Assembly (NCBI GenBank): GCA_021234155.1 | Contig: JAJEKV010000006.1 | Location: 6,297,727-6,361,726 of the forward strand | Source of the DNA: Isoetes taiwanensis | Taxonomy: Eukaryota > Streptophyta > Lycopodiopsida > Isoetales > Isoetaceae | DNA length: 64,000 bases | Direction of reading: 5' to 3' | Part shown: in pieces, positions 11,918 through 22,395 of the stretch | Layout of the letters: each line of letters opens with the position of its first letter | Position numbering within the stretch: the first letter of the stretch is position 1 | Made by a program: the position numbers and the translations under genes | The notes under the pieces: model-generated | The model's input: the letters and a program-made list of their open reading frames with translations, nothing else | The model's database searches: none | What the model was told of the DNA's origin: nothing

Positions 11918-12850
11918 GCACCTAATAGTTATTTGTATGTGTTAATTGGGTACACAACCTTGAATTATGAGTGGAAAAATTGTAAGGGAAACCCGTCTCA
12001 TCTTACTTGGTATTTACTTTAGCAATTGTTCATTTTCTACAAATCTGGCTTGGTTGTATTAACTTACTATGCATTCATCATTCTAAAATTGTTGGGATGG
12101 TAGAAGAGGTAGGCATTGCAAGCTTCTTGTAAGCCTTTTTTGCAAAGCATTGTGATGTGTATTAACATACATAGCTAAGCATCAGTAAGAACTTTGGATC
12201 AGATGCGGCTAGCATTTGAAGCCTCATTTCCAAGACATAGCATTTTTCTACAGAACTACACTTCTTCAATGTGATTCCGCAATATGAAAGCTATTTTAGT
12301 ATATGAATGTGGTCCAAATAAAAAATGCAAAGCTAGAATTTTGTACAACACTATAGGCTGAAACATAATGAACCCACTCGATTCTTCATAGGAGTTGGAC
12401 CTTCAACTGTAACAGAGCTTCACATCATAGAATATATAGTCATGGTGTCCATCGTTGCTGGGCATAAGTTAAAAACCTGTAAATGATAGCCGAAAAGAAA
12501 GAAAAGATGTGTAGTATCATTGTCGAGTGTTTTGTGAAAAATGTAGCAAGGCCCCTATGGTTAATCATATGGTTGATACAACAATATATAATTAAACAAC
12601 ATGCATTTCAACATTTCATGTCTTTTTGTGCGACAATAGCTGGTTTGTTATTTTTTTGCCAAAATTTTGTGACAACCGTGGACAATCGCTTTTAGGTTTC
12701 TTTTGAAACTTTCATCTATATACAACAGTTTATACAACTTCTTTTGAACATGAATTTACAATTTTATGTCCCAATAATAAGCTTAATATGGAAAGTAATG
12801 GTGCCCAGTGTTGCTAGGCTATAAGGCAGCTATTGGGTCCAACGTTGAAG
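11276..12850 (-). mobile_element. Helitron 3' end on the minus strand, with two diverged internal repeats
   Basis: At 11275-11303 the plus strand reads actagtaacggtgcctagtg then ttgctgggc. This is the mirror image of a Helitron 3' end: CTAGT preceded by a short GC hairpin. Related hairpin phrases recur near 12440 (ggtgtccatcgttgctgggc) and 12798 (ggtgcccagtgttgctaggc), suggesting tandem or nested truncated ends. The rest of the stretch is AT-rich with no recognised gene. The right limit is approximate. Confidence 0.5.
11875..11917. repeat. (GATA)n microsatellite
   Basis: About ten uninterrupted GATA units. Confidence 0.95.
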
Positions 12851-13011
12851 GATTTATGCCGCATTAGTGGTGTGCAATTTGGGCTTCAATTTTGTATAGT
12901 GCTTTACATCATAGAGACCTTGATAAATTACAACACTGTTGGCATACCTATAATTGTCTCGCCTTTACATTATAACAAATAATGTAGGTCAATTTTGTCA
13001 CTCACAACTAT

Positions 13012-13200
13012 TTCTTCCTCCTCTGTTTACTCAATGCATCCACATAGGTTGGAGATGCTACCACTGTTGCTTAATAAGCCTTCTTTATGTAATATTTTGC
13101 AATAAAGTTACATTACAGAAGGGCGCTTGCAAATATATTGCATTATAGAAGTGTTGGAGGACGTTCATGAAAATGGCCTTTAAGTGAAATAACATTATTG
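13012..13200. repeat. Dispersed repeat, copy 1 (second copy at 22031-22225)
   Basis: The sequence around aatgcatccacataggttgg and gcaaatatattgcattatag is over 90% identical to 22031-22225 in the same orientation. Neither copy has a long open frame or a recognised domain. Both are followed by an ATTGGAATTGCAT-type motif shared with the short repeat family at 15176-15320 and 21929-22395. Confidence 0.85.
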
Positions 13201-13208
13201 GAATTGCA

Positions 13209-14259
13209 TAACAACCAACACATAACAACCATTGACATTAACAACCAACACATAACTACCATTGACATTAATTAACACAACCATTGGGTTCAACACATTT
13301 AAATTAAAATCCCCTTAAACCATCTTTGGTTTGGGTGCATATTCACACGGGGGGTGACTCCGGGCAACGAGAGCTGTTGGATAGGCATATTCACCCCTTA
13401 TTCCTTAATCTACACCGTACGTAAAGTTCCTCGTTTGTGGGGTATGCAAGTACAAAATTTGTTATACTGTATAACAAGATTCGCAAAATACTATAAGATT
13501 TCAAGCGGAATACTATATGGTGTTGATTTTGTACGTGCAAAATACAATTATGAGGGCTCTCGCTGCCCTACGTCACCCCCCGTGTGAATATGCACCCAAA
13601 CCAAAGGGGGTTTAAGGGGGATTTTAATTTAAATGTGTTGAACCCAATGGTTGTGCTAATTAATGTCAATGGTAGTTATGTGTTGGTTGTTAATGTCAAT
13701 GGTTGTTATGTGTTGGTTGTTATGTGTTGGGGGATTTACTTTTTATATGTTGAATGTCAATGGTTTGTGTTGCAAAAATTTTTTTTTGGCCCCTTCGCGG
13801 CCTTAGGGACGTTCCCCCATAGGCATATTCACCCCTTATTCCTTAATCTACACCGTACGTAAAGTTCCTCGTTTGTGGGGTATGCAAGTACAAAATTTGT
13901 TATACTGTATAACAAGATTCGCAAAATACTATAAGATTTCAAGCGGAATACTATATGGTGTTGATTTTGTACGTGCAAAATACAATTATGAGGGTTCTCG
14001 CTGCCCGGAGTCACCCCCCACGTGAATATGCACCCAAACCAAAGGGGGTTTAAGGGGGATTTTAATTTAAATGTGTTGAACCCAATGGTTGTGCTAATTA
14101 ATGTCAATGGTAGTTATGTGTTGGTTGTTAATGTCAATGGTTGTTATGTGTTGGTTGTTATGTGTTGGGGGATTTAATTTTTATATGTTGAATGTCAATG
14201 GTTTGTGTTGCAAAAAAATTTTTTTGGCCCCTTCGGGGCCTTAGGGACGTTCCCCCTCC
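13209..14259. repeat. Foldback element followed by a 438-bp tandem duplication
   Basis: The arm 13209-13373 is the inverted complement of 13556-13722, so roughly 150-165-bp arms flank a ~180-bp centre. The unit 13384-13821 is then repeated head-to-tail as 13822-14259 with about 97% identity, including the outer motif gccccttcgcggccttaggg. Short vntr-like phrases (aatgtcaatggttgttatgt) lie inside the arms. No transposase is present. A non-autonomous foldback element that was partly duplicated is the simplest reading. Confidence 0.8.
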
Positions 14260-14803
14260 CCTCCCCCCCCGGTGTGACAAAAATTTTAGAATTCAAACCA
14301 GAAAAAAACTAGAATTCATTTGAAGCTTTCATCACCTGTAGCTTTTGAATTTCATCACAATAAAACAAATAGAACATAAGTAAAAGTTACCATAAAGATA
14401 GAGCAGATTGATCCTATTATTCTGAAAGTCATAAAGTTTGCAACACCCATACACAAGCATTTTTCAACTGGAATTTAACAGCAGCCTTTGGCCTCCATGG
14501 ATTCTTGTGGTGAGAAACCAAAGTGGGAAACTTTTCTGCTTGTTAGCATAAGGATCTAGAAGCCTTGGAATTTGCTTAATAACTGCCCCAAAATCTAAAA
14601 ATGCATGGTAGTTTTTTACAAGCTTCATTCGGAATGAGCCATAAAACAATATCCAATAGCGCAATCCTGTATTAATCAGCTGGTAGGATGTGAAAGCCTA
14701 CCAAACCCGGCCGAAAAATTGCTGTTTTAGCATAGATAATTTAAAAAATGTGCTGCCGGCGGGGAAACTGCACTACATGCGCCCTTCAAGCCCTTCATGT
14801 GCC
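14260..14803. other. Stretch without a recognisable gene
   Basis: A C-rich tract at about 14258-14272 is followed by AT-rich sequence. A 66-codon minus-strand frame (14464-14664) has no family features. Confidence 0.4.
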
Positions 14804-15045
14804 CATTATGCACCACACACACAAAAAGAGGGCTTTTGTTGTGAGCCATTGGTTGTTGACCATTATGCACCACACGCACAAAAAGAGGGCTTTTGTTGTG
14901 AGCCATTGGTTGTTGCCCATTATGCACCACACACACAAAAGGAGGGCTTTTGTTGTGAGCCATTGGTTATTGACCATTATGCACCACACGCACAAAAAAA
15001 TGGCTTTTGTTGTGAGCCATTGGTTGTTGACCATTGGAAAAAAAA
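14804..15045. repeat. 57-bp minisatellite, four copies
   Basis: Units start at about 14804, 14861, 14918 and 14975 and contain cattatgcaccacac and ggcttttgttgtgagccatt. Because 57 is divisible by three, two plus-strand and two minus-strand frames stay open across the array and produce spurious repetitive peptides. I see no evidence of translation. Confidence 0.9.
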
Positions 15046-15175
15046 AAGCTAAAATCAATGGCTCAGAAATGGTGCACTCTAGATGTACGCATTAGTACAT
15101 CCATTTGAATACATCACGAAATCATAGGAAAACCTTAGTGAAAAACGTACAAAAACACAAAGAAAACCCCCTGTT

Positions 15176-15320
15176 ATTATGCTACATATTGTGATAGCTT
15201 TATTTAGATGCATAAGTAGGAAATTTTGAGAGTGAAAAAATGTTATTGGAATTGCATTATAATGTGATAGCTTTTTCGAAATGCATAGGTGGGAAATTCT
15301 GAGAGTGAAAAAACGTTAGG
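15176..15320. repeat. Two copies of a ~65-75-bp AT-rich repeat family
   Basis: The motif attgcattataatgtgatag, then atgcataggtgggaaatt and gagagtg, occurs here twice. It recurs at about 21930-21995 and 22230-22350. It is probably a small dispersed non-coding repeat. Confidence 0.75.
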
Positions 15321-15610
15321 GTAGGGTCGCCTCCTACGTGACTGCCCCTCGGGGCCGGGTCACCCCTTCGTCGTGTCGGTGCGACATCGCCATGTGTCAT
15401 GCCGACCGGGCCCTCTACCGTGGGATGGTGGCAAGGCTTCACCACGTGTGTGACCAGTTGACGTTTTGTGGATGTCCTCTGGCTGTGATGGGTTGCTCCA
15501 TTGCATTAGCCCTGTGCCCCGCTGTCGTGCAACTAGTGTCTGCGGTTGTGCAACAAAGCTCCGCTATGCGTTAGCCCCATTGTCAGCTGTCGTGTAACTG
15601 GTGTCCATAG

Positions 15611-17960
15611 TTGCGGAACAGAGCTCCGCTATGCGTTAGCCCTGTTGCCCGCAGTCGTGTAATTGGTGTCTATAGGGTAGCAATAGATTTACACACTCTG
15701 GCTGCGTTAAGAACACTGATCATGCCGATCACAAGAGGTCGCAGGGAGGACGATGGTGAAGCCAGCAACAGGTTACCTACAGCAAGGAAAAGGGTCACTG
15801 TGCCCAGGAGGAAGCGTCGGGCACCACAAATCAGTGCTGCATCCTCCACAATGCCACGGAGGCCAACCAAACGAGGGCAATGGACTGAAGATCAAATGGC
15901 CGACATATTGGATGAGGTTAGTGAGCATGGTATATCTGTTAGAGAGGCATCTAGAAGGTCTGAAATCCCGGAGTCAACAATAAGGGACTGGCTGTATGGC
16001 CGTATAACTCATAAACAGATTGGTAATCCTCAAATTCTAACAACTCTACAAGAGGAAAAACTGGGCACTCTTTAGGGCCGAGCAGGGAATGGGGGTTACA
16101 CTCTCGGCTGTCAGAGGGCAGCACAGATGGCTATGGAAGGGGGAAACTCAGATTTCTGTGGGGTTCCTGGGAGTAAATGGTGGAAGCTGTTCAAGCAAAA
16201 GCATCCAGAGGTTGCATTAAGAAGTGCAGAGACACTAGATACAGCTCGGACGCGTGCTATGACACAACAGAACTTGGATAATTTCTATGTTGGTCTGAGG
16301 CAAATCTATGGCAAGTTTGATTTCCCGGCCTCTAGGATTTGGAATGCTGATGAGACTGGCATCCAAGCTGGGAAGGTGAAGGGCATGAAGATCGTAAGGA
16401 GAAATAGGGTAAGTGAGGTTGTCATGGACAACATTGGTATGTGTAAATGCTGAAGGGTTCAAGATACCTAATATGTACATCTTCAAGGGTACTCGGATGA
16501 GGCAAAATAACATTGCCAGATGTGAGGAAGGGACAATTCAGGCTGTCCAGCCCTCAGTCTGGATGACTACAGAATTGTTCAAGTCCTGGTTGTCACATTT
16601 TGTTGCTAGGGTCCCAGGTGGAGTATCTACATTAAGGCCACACCTTATAATATTGGATGGCCATGGCAGCCATGTGGAGCTGGAAGTAATTTTGGCAGCT
16701 AAAGGAATGGGCATTCATTTTGCCCTACTTCCAGCCCACACATCCCATAGGTTACAACCTTTGGATGTGGCATGCTTTGCACCATTCAAAGCAGCATTCA
16801 AAAAGTTGAGGTCCTCCTATATGATTAGCAAAGGGAGGATAGAGCCAAAGAGGGAGGACATTGCAGAACTCATTTCACAGGCCATTGAAGCAGGGCTGAC
16901 ACCTAGCAACATCAAGGCGGGGTTTAGTGGGAGCAGCACAGGGATGTGTGCAGCTTCCTGAAAACGTGAGGACTTCACATGCCTACGTGCAACAGTCTCA
17001 GGTTTTGAGGGCAAGGAAGAGGGGTCTAGCTCCAGATCTGAGTGGGAGGGTGCACATCTTTAGTGATGGCTTTTGTGAGGCCTTGACAGCTGAGAGGTTT
17101 AGAAGGGCTGAGGCTGCGAGACTAAAGGATGAGCAAGTTGTAGCCAGGAAAATCGAGGTTGGTAGAAGGAAATTGGAAAGGCAGGAGGTTGCTAAGAGAG
17201 CACAACAAAATAGGGAAGAAAGGGAAAAAAAGAAGATGGCAGATGTTGAATTTGAAGCCTGTACTGCAAGACTTAGAGAACTCATGTACCCCAGGGGCGT
17301 TTCAAGAGTGGTTGCAGTCTTTAACTTCCAGAGGCCAATGAGTGACGAGGTGAAGAGCAAAAGGCTAGAGGTTAGAAACAGGATGAGGATGAGGCAAGGG
17401 ATAAGTCCAATTAGGGCTTCAATAGTCCAAACATCATTCACGCTGGACTATGAGCGTCAGCAGGTCAATGGATTGACAACACCAGTTATGTCTGATCACA
17501 CAATTGCCCATGATAGTGAAGAAGAAGTGCAGGTTATGTATAGCTTGGAGGATACACACTTATGCTGGGAAGATGTTGCTGGTGTGCAGGATGTTAGCGT
17601 AGAAGGGTTTCTGCCTCTGGTCAGACTTGTCCCAAAATCCATTAGCACAATCAGGTCATCAATGAAGACATGGGACTTGGTCAACAGGGAGGGAGAGCCA
17701 TAGACACATGCTGAGATTGGCCCTGGGAATTACATGAGGTTGGACACACAAGGTTGGGTCAATTATGCACCAGCCAATTCTGGCCCTCAGCAGATGGGGA
17801 TAAGGCCATAAACAAGGCTAGGATCATTCGAGAAATGGTCGAAATAGGTGTGAACAGGGATATAATCTCCCGGGCTAGAGGAATGGATGTGGAGTTTGCA
17901 AAGACTTGGAGGGCAAATATGTCTGAAGGCACGGGTCGAGGAGGGCAACACATTCACTAA
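15611..17960 (+). pseudogene. pogo/Tigger-like (Tc1/mariner superfamily) transposase, disrupted
   Basis: Successive frames give a complete but broken transposase. The 15611-16075 frame has a Psq-type helix-turn-helix: RGQWTEDQMADILDEVSEHG followed by SVREASRRSEIPESTIRDWL. After a TAG (16073-16075) the same frame continues to 16453 with WWKLFKQKHPEVALRSAETL (CENP-B/Tc5-type second HTH) and the catalytic NADETG. A frameshift near 16410-16440 leads into 16413-16961, with HLIILDGHGSHVELEV and LPAHTSHRLQPLDVACFAPF carrying the second and third catalytic Asp. Another shift near 16930-16960 leads to 16927-17703, a Lys/Arg/Glu-rich C-terminal extension. A last piece is at 17754-17960. All three DDD residues survive. 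I found no terminal inverted repeats. Confidence 0.85.
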
Positions 17961-18261
17961 CCAGGTTTGTTTGGTCTACAATAGGCTTTTAAGGGAACTA
18001 GCATTTGTGCTACAATACTAATATTTGCATATGGCAGGTATCTGAAGACAGTGACGAGACCATAGACAACTAAGGCATCTGCCATTCAACCCTAAATCGA
18101 TTGCATTGTTTACTACGTTTGATGTATTTGTTAACTCATCAGGACCGGATTTCTGGATGTATAATACAACAAACATTGGTGACCAATTAACTGGAGCCTG
18201 TTCAACCTCTTAACATACACAAACACAAACAATATATCTCTAACATATAATTATAATGGGG

Positions 18262-18480
18262 CAAATTCTAGAATATTCTATAATTGGCATTAAAATGCAA
18301 ATATTTCAATGGTGCGTGGAACATGAAGCTACTAGAAGATTCTAAGAGGTAAGAGGCAGTTTCTCGAATGATCCAGAGAAGCTTTTGTCGCCTTCTCGAA
18401 TGATCCGGATGTCTGGCGCCTTCTCGAATGATCCAGAGAAGCTTTTGTCGCCTTCTCGAATGATCCGGAGAGGCCTTTAT
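18262..18480. promoter_or_regulatory. Cluster of heat-shock-element-like motifs
   Basis: Six GAAnnTTC or TTCnnGAA cores lie within ~200 bp: ctaGAATATTCta near 18270, ctaGAAGATTCta near 18332, and TTCTCGAA at about 18362, 18393, 18421 and 18452. The last four belong to a tandem block in which gccttctcgaatgatccaga recurs. HSF binding sites consist of alternating GAA/TTC pentamers, so this could be a heat-responsive promoter or a decayed LTR. No coding sequence downstream is recognised, and the strand of any transcript is unknown. Confidence 0.45.
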
Positions 18481-19466
18481 CTTCGTATTAAAGGGAGGAG
18501 GTGGTCAGTCCAATCTATCTATAGTGGCTGTTACCAGCGGTCGAGGTTTAGAAGACGGAGTTTGTGAAGAGTGATAATACAAGTTGTGCTGGGTTAAATT
18601 TAAGGGTTGCGTTTCAAGCTGTGTTGGATTTCAAGGCTTTGTGTTTCAAACTCGGGCAGACTGGCGTAAAACAGCGTTGAAGCTACAGAAGGAATAGAAA
18701 AGTAAGGAGGGTTCTGACTGATGCAGATCCTTTCTTTGCAGTATTTGAGTTCGTAAGGTGGTTCTACTGTCACCATATCTAGGTATTGAGAATATCTGAA
18801 CCGTGCCTGTTCTATCTTTTTTTTTTTCGAGCTTATGTGCAGGTTTGCACTTCCGATATCAGAGAAGATCAAATCTCTGTGGGGCTATACCAACCGATTT
18901 AACCAAATAACCTGACTCCTTTGTCCTATTTGTGTAGTCCCTGCATTGCCATAGAATAGTTGTGCGTCACCACTTCGGTTTCAGACAAAAAACGGTTGCT
19001 GTCCAATTTTAGACCCAACTCTGTTATATGTAGGCGCCTTGTGAAAGTTAAGAAGCCTGGAGCCATAGCCGGATTTGCCTGTCACAAAAAAAATTACATG
19101 AGAATTCGAATCTACGATAGCCAGGAAAAATGAATGCTGTGCAAAAGGGCCGGGTTTGCCATATTCTTTCTTCTGGGTTGCCAGGGTTGGCTCCATTTTG
19201 GATGAACAGAGATCTGAAGGCTGGATTAAGTTGCAAAATAGAAGAATGTATTGCAGAAAAACTGGGATGATCTTCGGAGAAGGAGCGCAGGTTGTCTGCT
19301 CCTCTATACAAAATACAAAGTGTAATTCCGTTTAACTTGCGAGTCAAATTAGGCAGCACTTATCTGGCTCAAGCTTTATGGTCCTATTTAATACAGCTTT
19401 ATGATCCTATTTAATGGCCTGACACAAAGTTAGAGTTGCCAGATCGGCCATATTAGCTCGATCAGA
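18481..19466. other. Stretch without a recognisable gene
   Basis: Several frames of 60-100 codons occur on the minus strand (for example 18600-18872 and 19048-19359), but none shows a domain or typical plant codon pattern. It could be the transcribed part of whatever the heat-shock-like cluster controls. Confidence 0.35.
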
Positions 19467-19703
19467 GCTGACATCACATCTTATTTTTACATCAGCCAAG
19501 ACGGCAATGAATCAAAATTCTTGGGTAATGCTCTATAACAATAGTACATGCTAAGCAACTAGGAGGCTTGCAGAGAAGAAAATCAATGGGGCCAAGTGCT
19601 GATATCACAGCTTATTTTTACATCAGCCAAAACGGCAATGAATCAAAATTCTTGGGTAATGCTCTATAACAATAGTACATGTTAAGCAACTAGGAGGCTT
19701 GCA
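19467..19703. repeat. Tandem duplication, period 131 bp
   Basis: Two nearly identical ~105-bp copies (19467 and 19598) contain tttttacatcagccaa, aatcaaaattcttgggtaat and aagcaactaggaggcttgca. Confidence 0.9.
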
Positions 19704-22030
19704 GGTTTATAATGTTGTCTAATAGACAGGTGGGTAATAAAATCCTTCTACTTCCCTCTTTGTTTTTATTTTCTTTATTATTAAAGAGCAAATCGTTAAT
19801 AATAAGAGCAATGGGAATTTGAATACAAATCCATTTGGAGCCCATTGGTGTAATGTCCAAGTCCAAGAGGCTTGCAATGTCAATGAGATCTCTTCAAACA
19901 CAACATATCCCTAAGATGGACAATAGGCATGCTAATCTTGCGAATGAATGGACTGCACAAAGCCTTGGCTAGCTACAAAAGGAATTGTCAAAGCACAACA
20001 ATTTTCTTACTATATTTGCTTAAATATTTTGATTCATCTCATGGTTCATATAAAATCTCTTAAAGGATATTTATCAATGGTGGTTGTTTAAGCCAAAATG
20101 TTAGATTCCATTGCAAATACCAACATGGAATAAAGCCCAAGAATGATGTACATTTCATAATGCAACTTAATATTTGTCATATTGACAATGCTTTCGATCC
20201 CATTTTTATTAGTGTTAATTTAATTACTTGGCTTTCGTGGGTACCAAGTGAAGGTGTCACAGGCCATAGCTAGAGCTCTGCCTGCTTACATGAAGATGAA
20301 GACAGGATGCTATGCAGATACAACTACAACTAGGTTATTGGCTGATGGTGTTCAGAAGAACTCTCATACAACATATGTTCCATGTCCATTCTTCGTGAGA
20401 ATGATACTTGCAGATGAAAAGAAGCTTTGTAAAAGATGTGGAGACCCCAAAAAGCTTGAACATTGGATGGCTTCTCAATAAAACAACTCAAAAAAAAGAA
20501 ATGTAAGGCCGCCGCGACAAACTCCTTGTATAATAACTGTGTTAAGACAAAACTGAAGTTTCATTAAGGCAAGTGTTAAGACATAACTGAAGTTTCATTA
20601 ACTCATTTTCATTCACAAAAAACTCGAGGGCTGCTACACAGGATGGCACTGCCTATCATAAAAACTCCTGGCATGCAGGCCACATTCCAGACCATGATTA
20701 AAAGAGGGGTAAGGGGCACAAAGGCCACAATCACATAAAAAAAAAGGTGAAAGATGATCGTCCAGTGGTGACCATGCAAATATGGATGGAAGCATTCAAG
20801 GTTGCATATGGCTTTGGAAGAGGACGCTATCTTCTTCAGTAACCACAATCTGGCAATGGATTAAGTCGGTATCAGAGCGGGCGCTTTCAACTTGGGAGAC
20901 TATCTTTGGAGACACCTCAACATGGAGGGAGGAACCTACAGCACAGGTCACCTCTGCCGGTGTATGCGAATTGGAAAAAAATTGGGAGTTGTTGATGTTG
21001 TGGAGCTGCTGGGGCTGGGATGATTGCTGGGAGGTCCGCGAGGTCGTTTCCTGGGCGACGGAGCCCCCCTCCTTCCGGACCTGGCAGTGTCCTAGGTCGG
21101 CCCACTTCCAAGGAAGCTTGTCCTGCGTGCTTGATCCATAATCACCGTTGTGCCTGCTATGTTAATGCAAGAAAACACACTTAGTCTAGCCCAGAAACAT
21201 CCAAATTAAGTTGAAGGAGACAACAGAAGCCGGCACTTACCTGTGGCGCTTCGAAGGCTGATTAAGAATACTTCGCTGTCGCAGGGAAACAATGAACTCC
21301 AATTTTAAAGGAAGAAGGGAATGATGGGTCTGGCGCGGTCTAGACATCCCAGATTTCCAAAAATCCTCGCCTTAAAGCCAAATTCATCCACTGCAGCTGG
21401 AGCAGAGACGGTCCGAGCAGTTTAGGGGCGAATCGATTGAAGAATTAGGAAGGGTTTATGGAGGTAGGCTGGAAATTTGGCGAAGGTGGGCCAAATTGGG
21501 GATGGTATCCGTTACCCTAGGGCACGATAGCTGGCAACTTTAGGGAGTAAGGGGCCTCGGGTATGGCAAAAACGGTGTAAGCGTGAAGGCTATATTGATG
21601 CACCATTTCCCGATCGTGGAAGACTGGCGGACGAACATAATGTTAAGTGCCGTGTCAGGTGGCACACTCGGCGTCTTCGCGCGTCCATAAGTCTGGCGAT
21701 GACAGGCTCGGTGTATACGCGAATGGGCCTATTAAAATCACGACGCAGGACCGTGGATCCCCCCAGCTCATGATGCTATAACTTCTTAACCTAAGGGATT
21801 CTGATGAAATTTTGATCTACAATGTTGTAGTCCAAGACATTAGGTATCCAACACACAGTGCGTGAATGTACTTTGGCTTACAAGAGTTTACCTCTTAAGT
21901 GCACGAAACATGGTGACCATACCCTATTGGAATTGTATTATAATGTGAGAGCTTTATTGAGATGCATAGGTGGGAAATTTTGAGAGTGCAGATAGTGATT
22001 CAAGGTTTGTCAAAACATCATGATCTAAAA
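19704..22030. other. Long stretch without a firm gene
   Basis: A 77-codon frame (20248-20481) encodes a short peptide with CKRCGDPKKLEHW; it is unplaced. A longer plus frame (20782-21141) sits in GC-richer DNA and has no domain. At 20865-20877 the sequence cggtatcagagc resembles a tRNA-Met primer-binding site, but no LTR end precedes it. A short copy of the motif gccgccgcgacaaactcctt begins at 20509. Confidence 0.4.
20508..20530 (+). repeat. GC-rich motif ending in CTTGTA, copy 1 of 3
   Basis: gccgccgcgacaaactcctt then gta; related copies are at 23850-23872 (gccgccgcgataaatttctt) and 29289-29311. Only the 29.3-kb copy keeps the left half of the hairpin. Confidence 0.6.
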
Positions 22031-22225
22031 CATCATGATTCCTCCTCTCTTTACTTAATGCATCCACATAGGTTGGAGATGCTACCATTGTTGCTTAATA
22101 AGCCTTCTTTATGTAATATTTTGCAATAAAGTTGCATTACAGAAGGGTGCTTGCAAATATATTGCATTATAGAATTGTTGAAGGACGTTCATGAAAATGG
22201 CCTTTCAATGAGATGCATTATTGGG
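22031..22225. repeat. Dispersed repeat, copy 2 (first at 13012-13200)
   Basis: Same orientation and over 90% identity to copy 1, followed by two further members of the short attgcattataatgtgatag family (to about 22395). No coding potential is seen. Confidence 0.85.
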
Positions 22226-22395
22226 ATTGCATTATATTGTGCTAGCTTATTTAGATACATAAGTAGGTTATTTTGAGAGTGAAAAAACGTTATTGGAAGT
22301 GCATTATAATGTGATAGCTTTATTGAGATGCATAGATGGGAAATTTTGAGAGTGCAGATAGTGATTCAAGGTTTGTCAAAACCTCATGATTTAAA

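Noticed and set aside
14690-15095. Repetitive protein genes on both strands
   Set aside because: They are by-products of the 57-bp minisatellite.
20865-20877. tRNA-Met primer-binding site (cggtatcagagc)
   Set aside because: No LTR terminus precedes it and no gag or pol follows; one mismatch at the critical first base.
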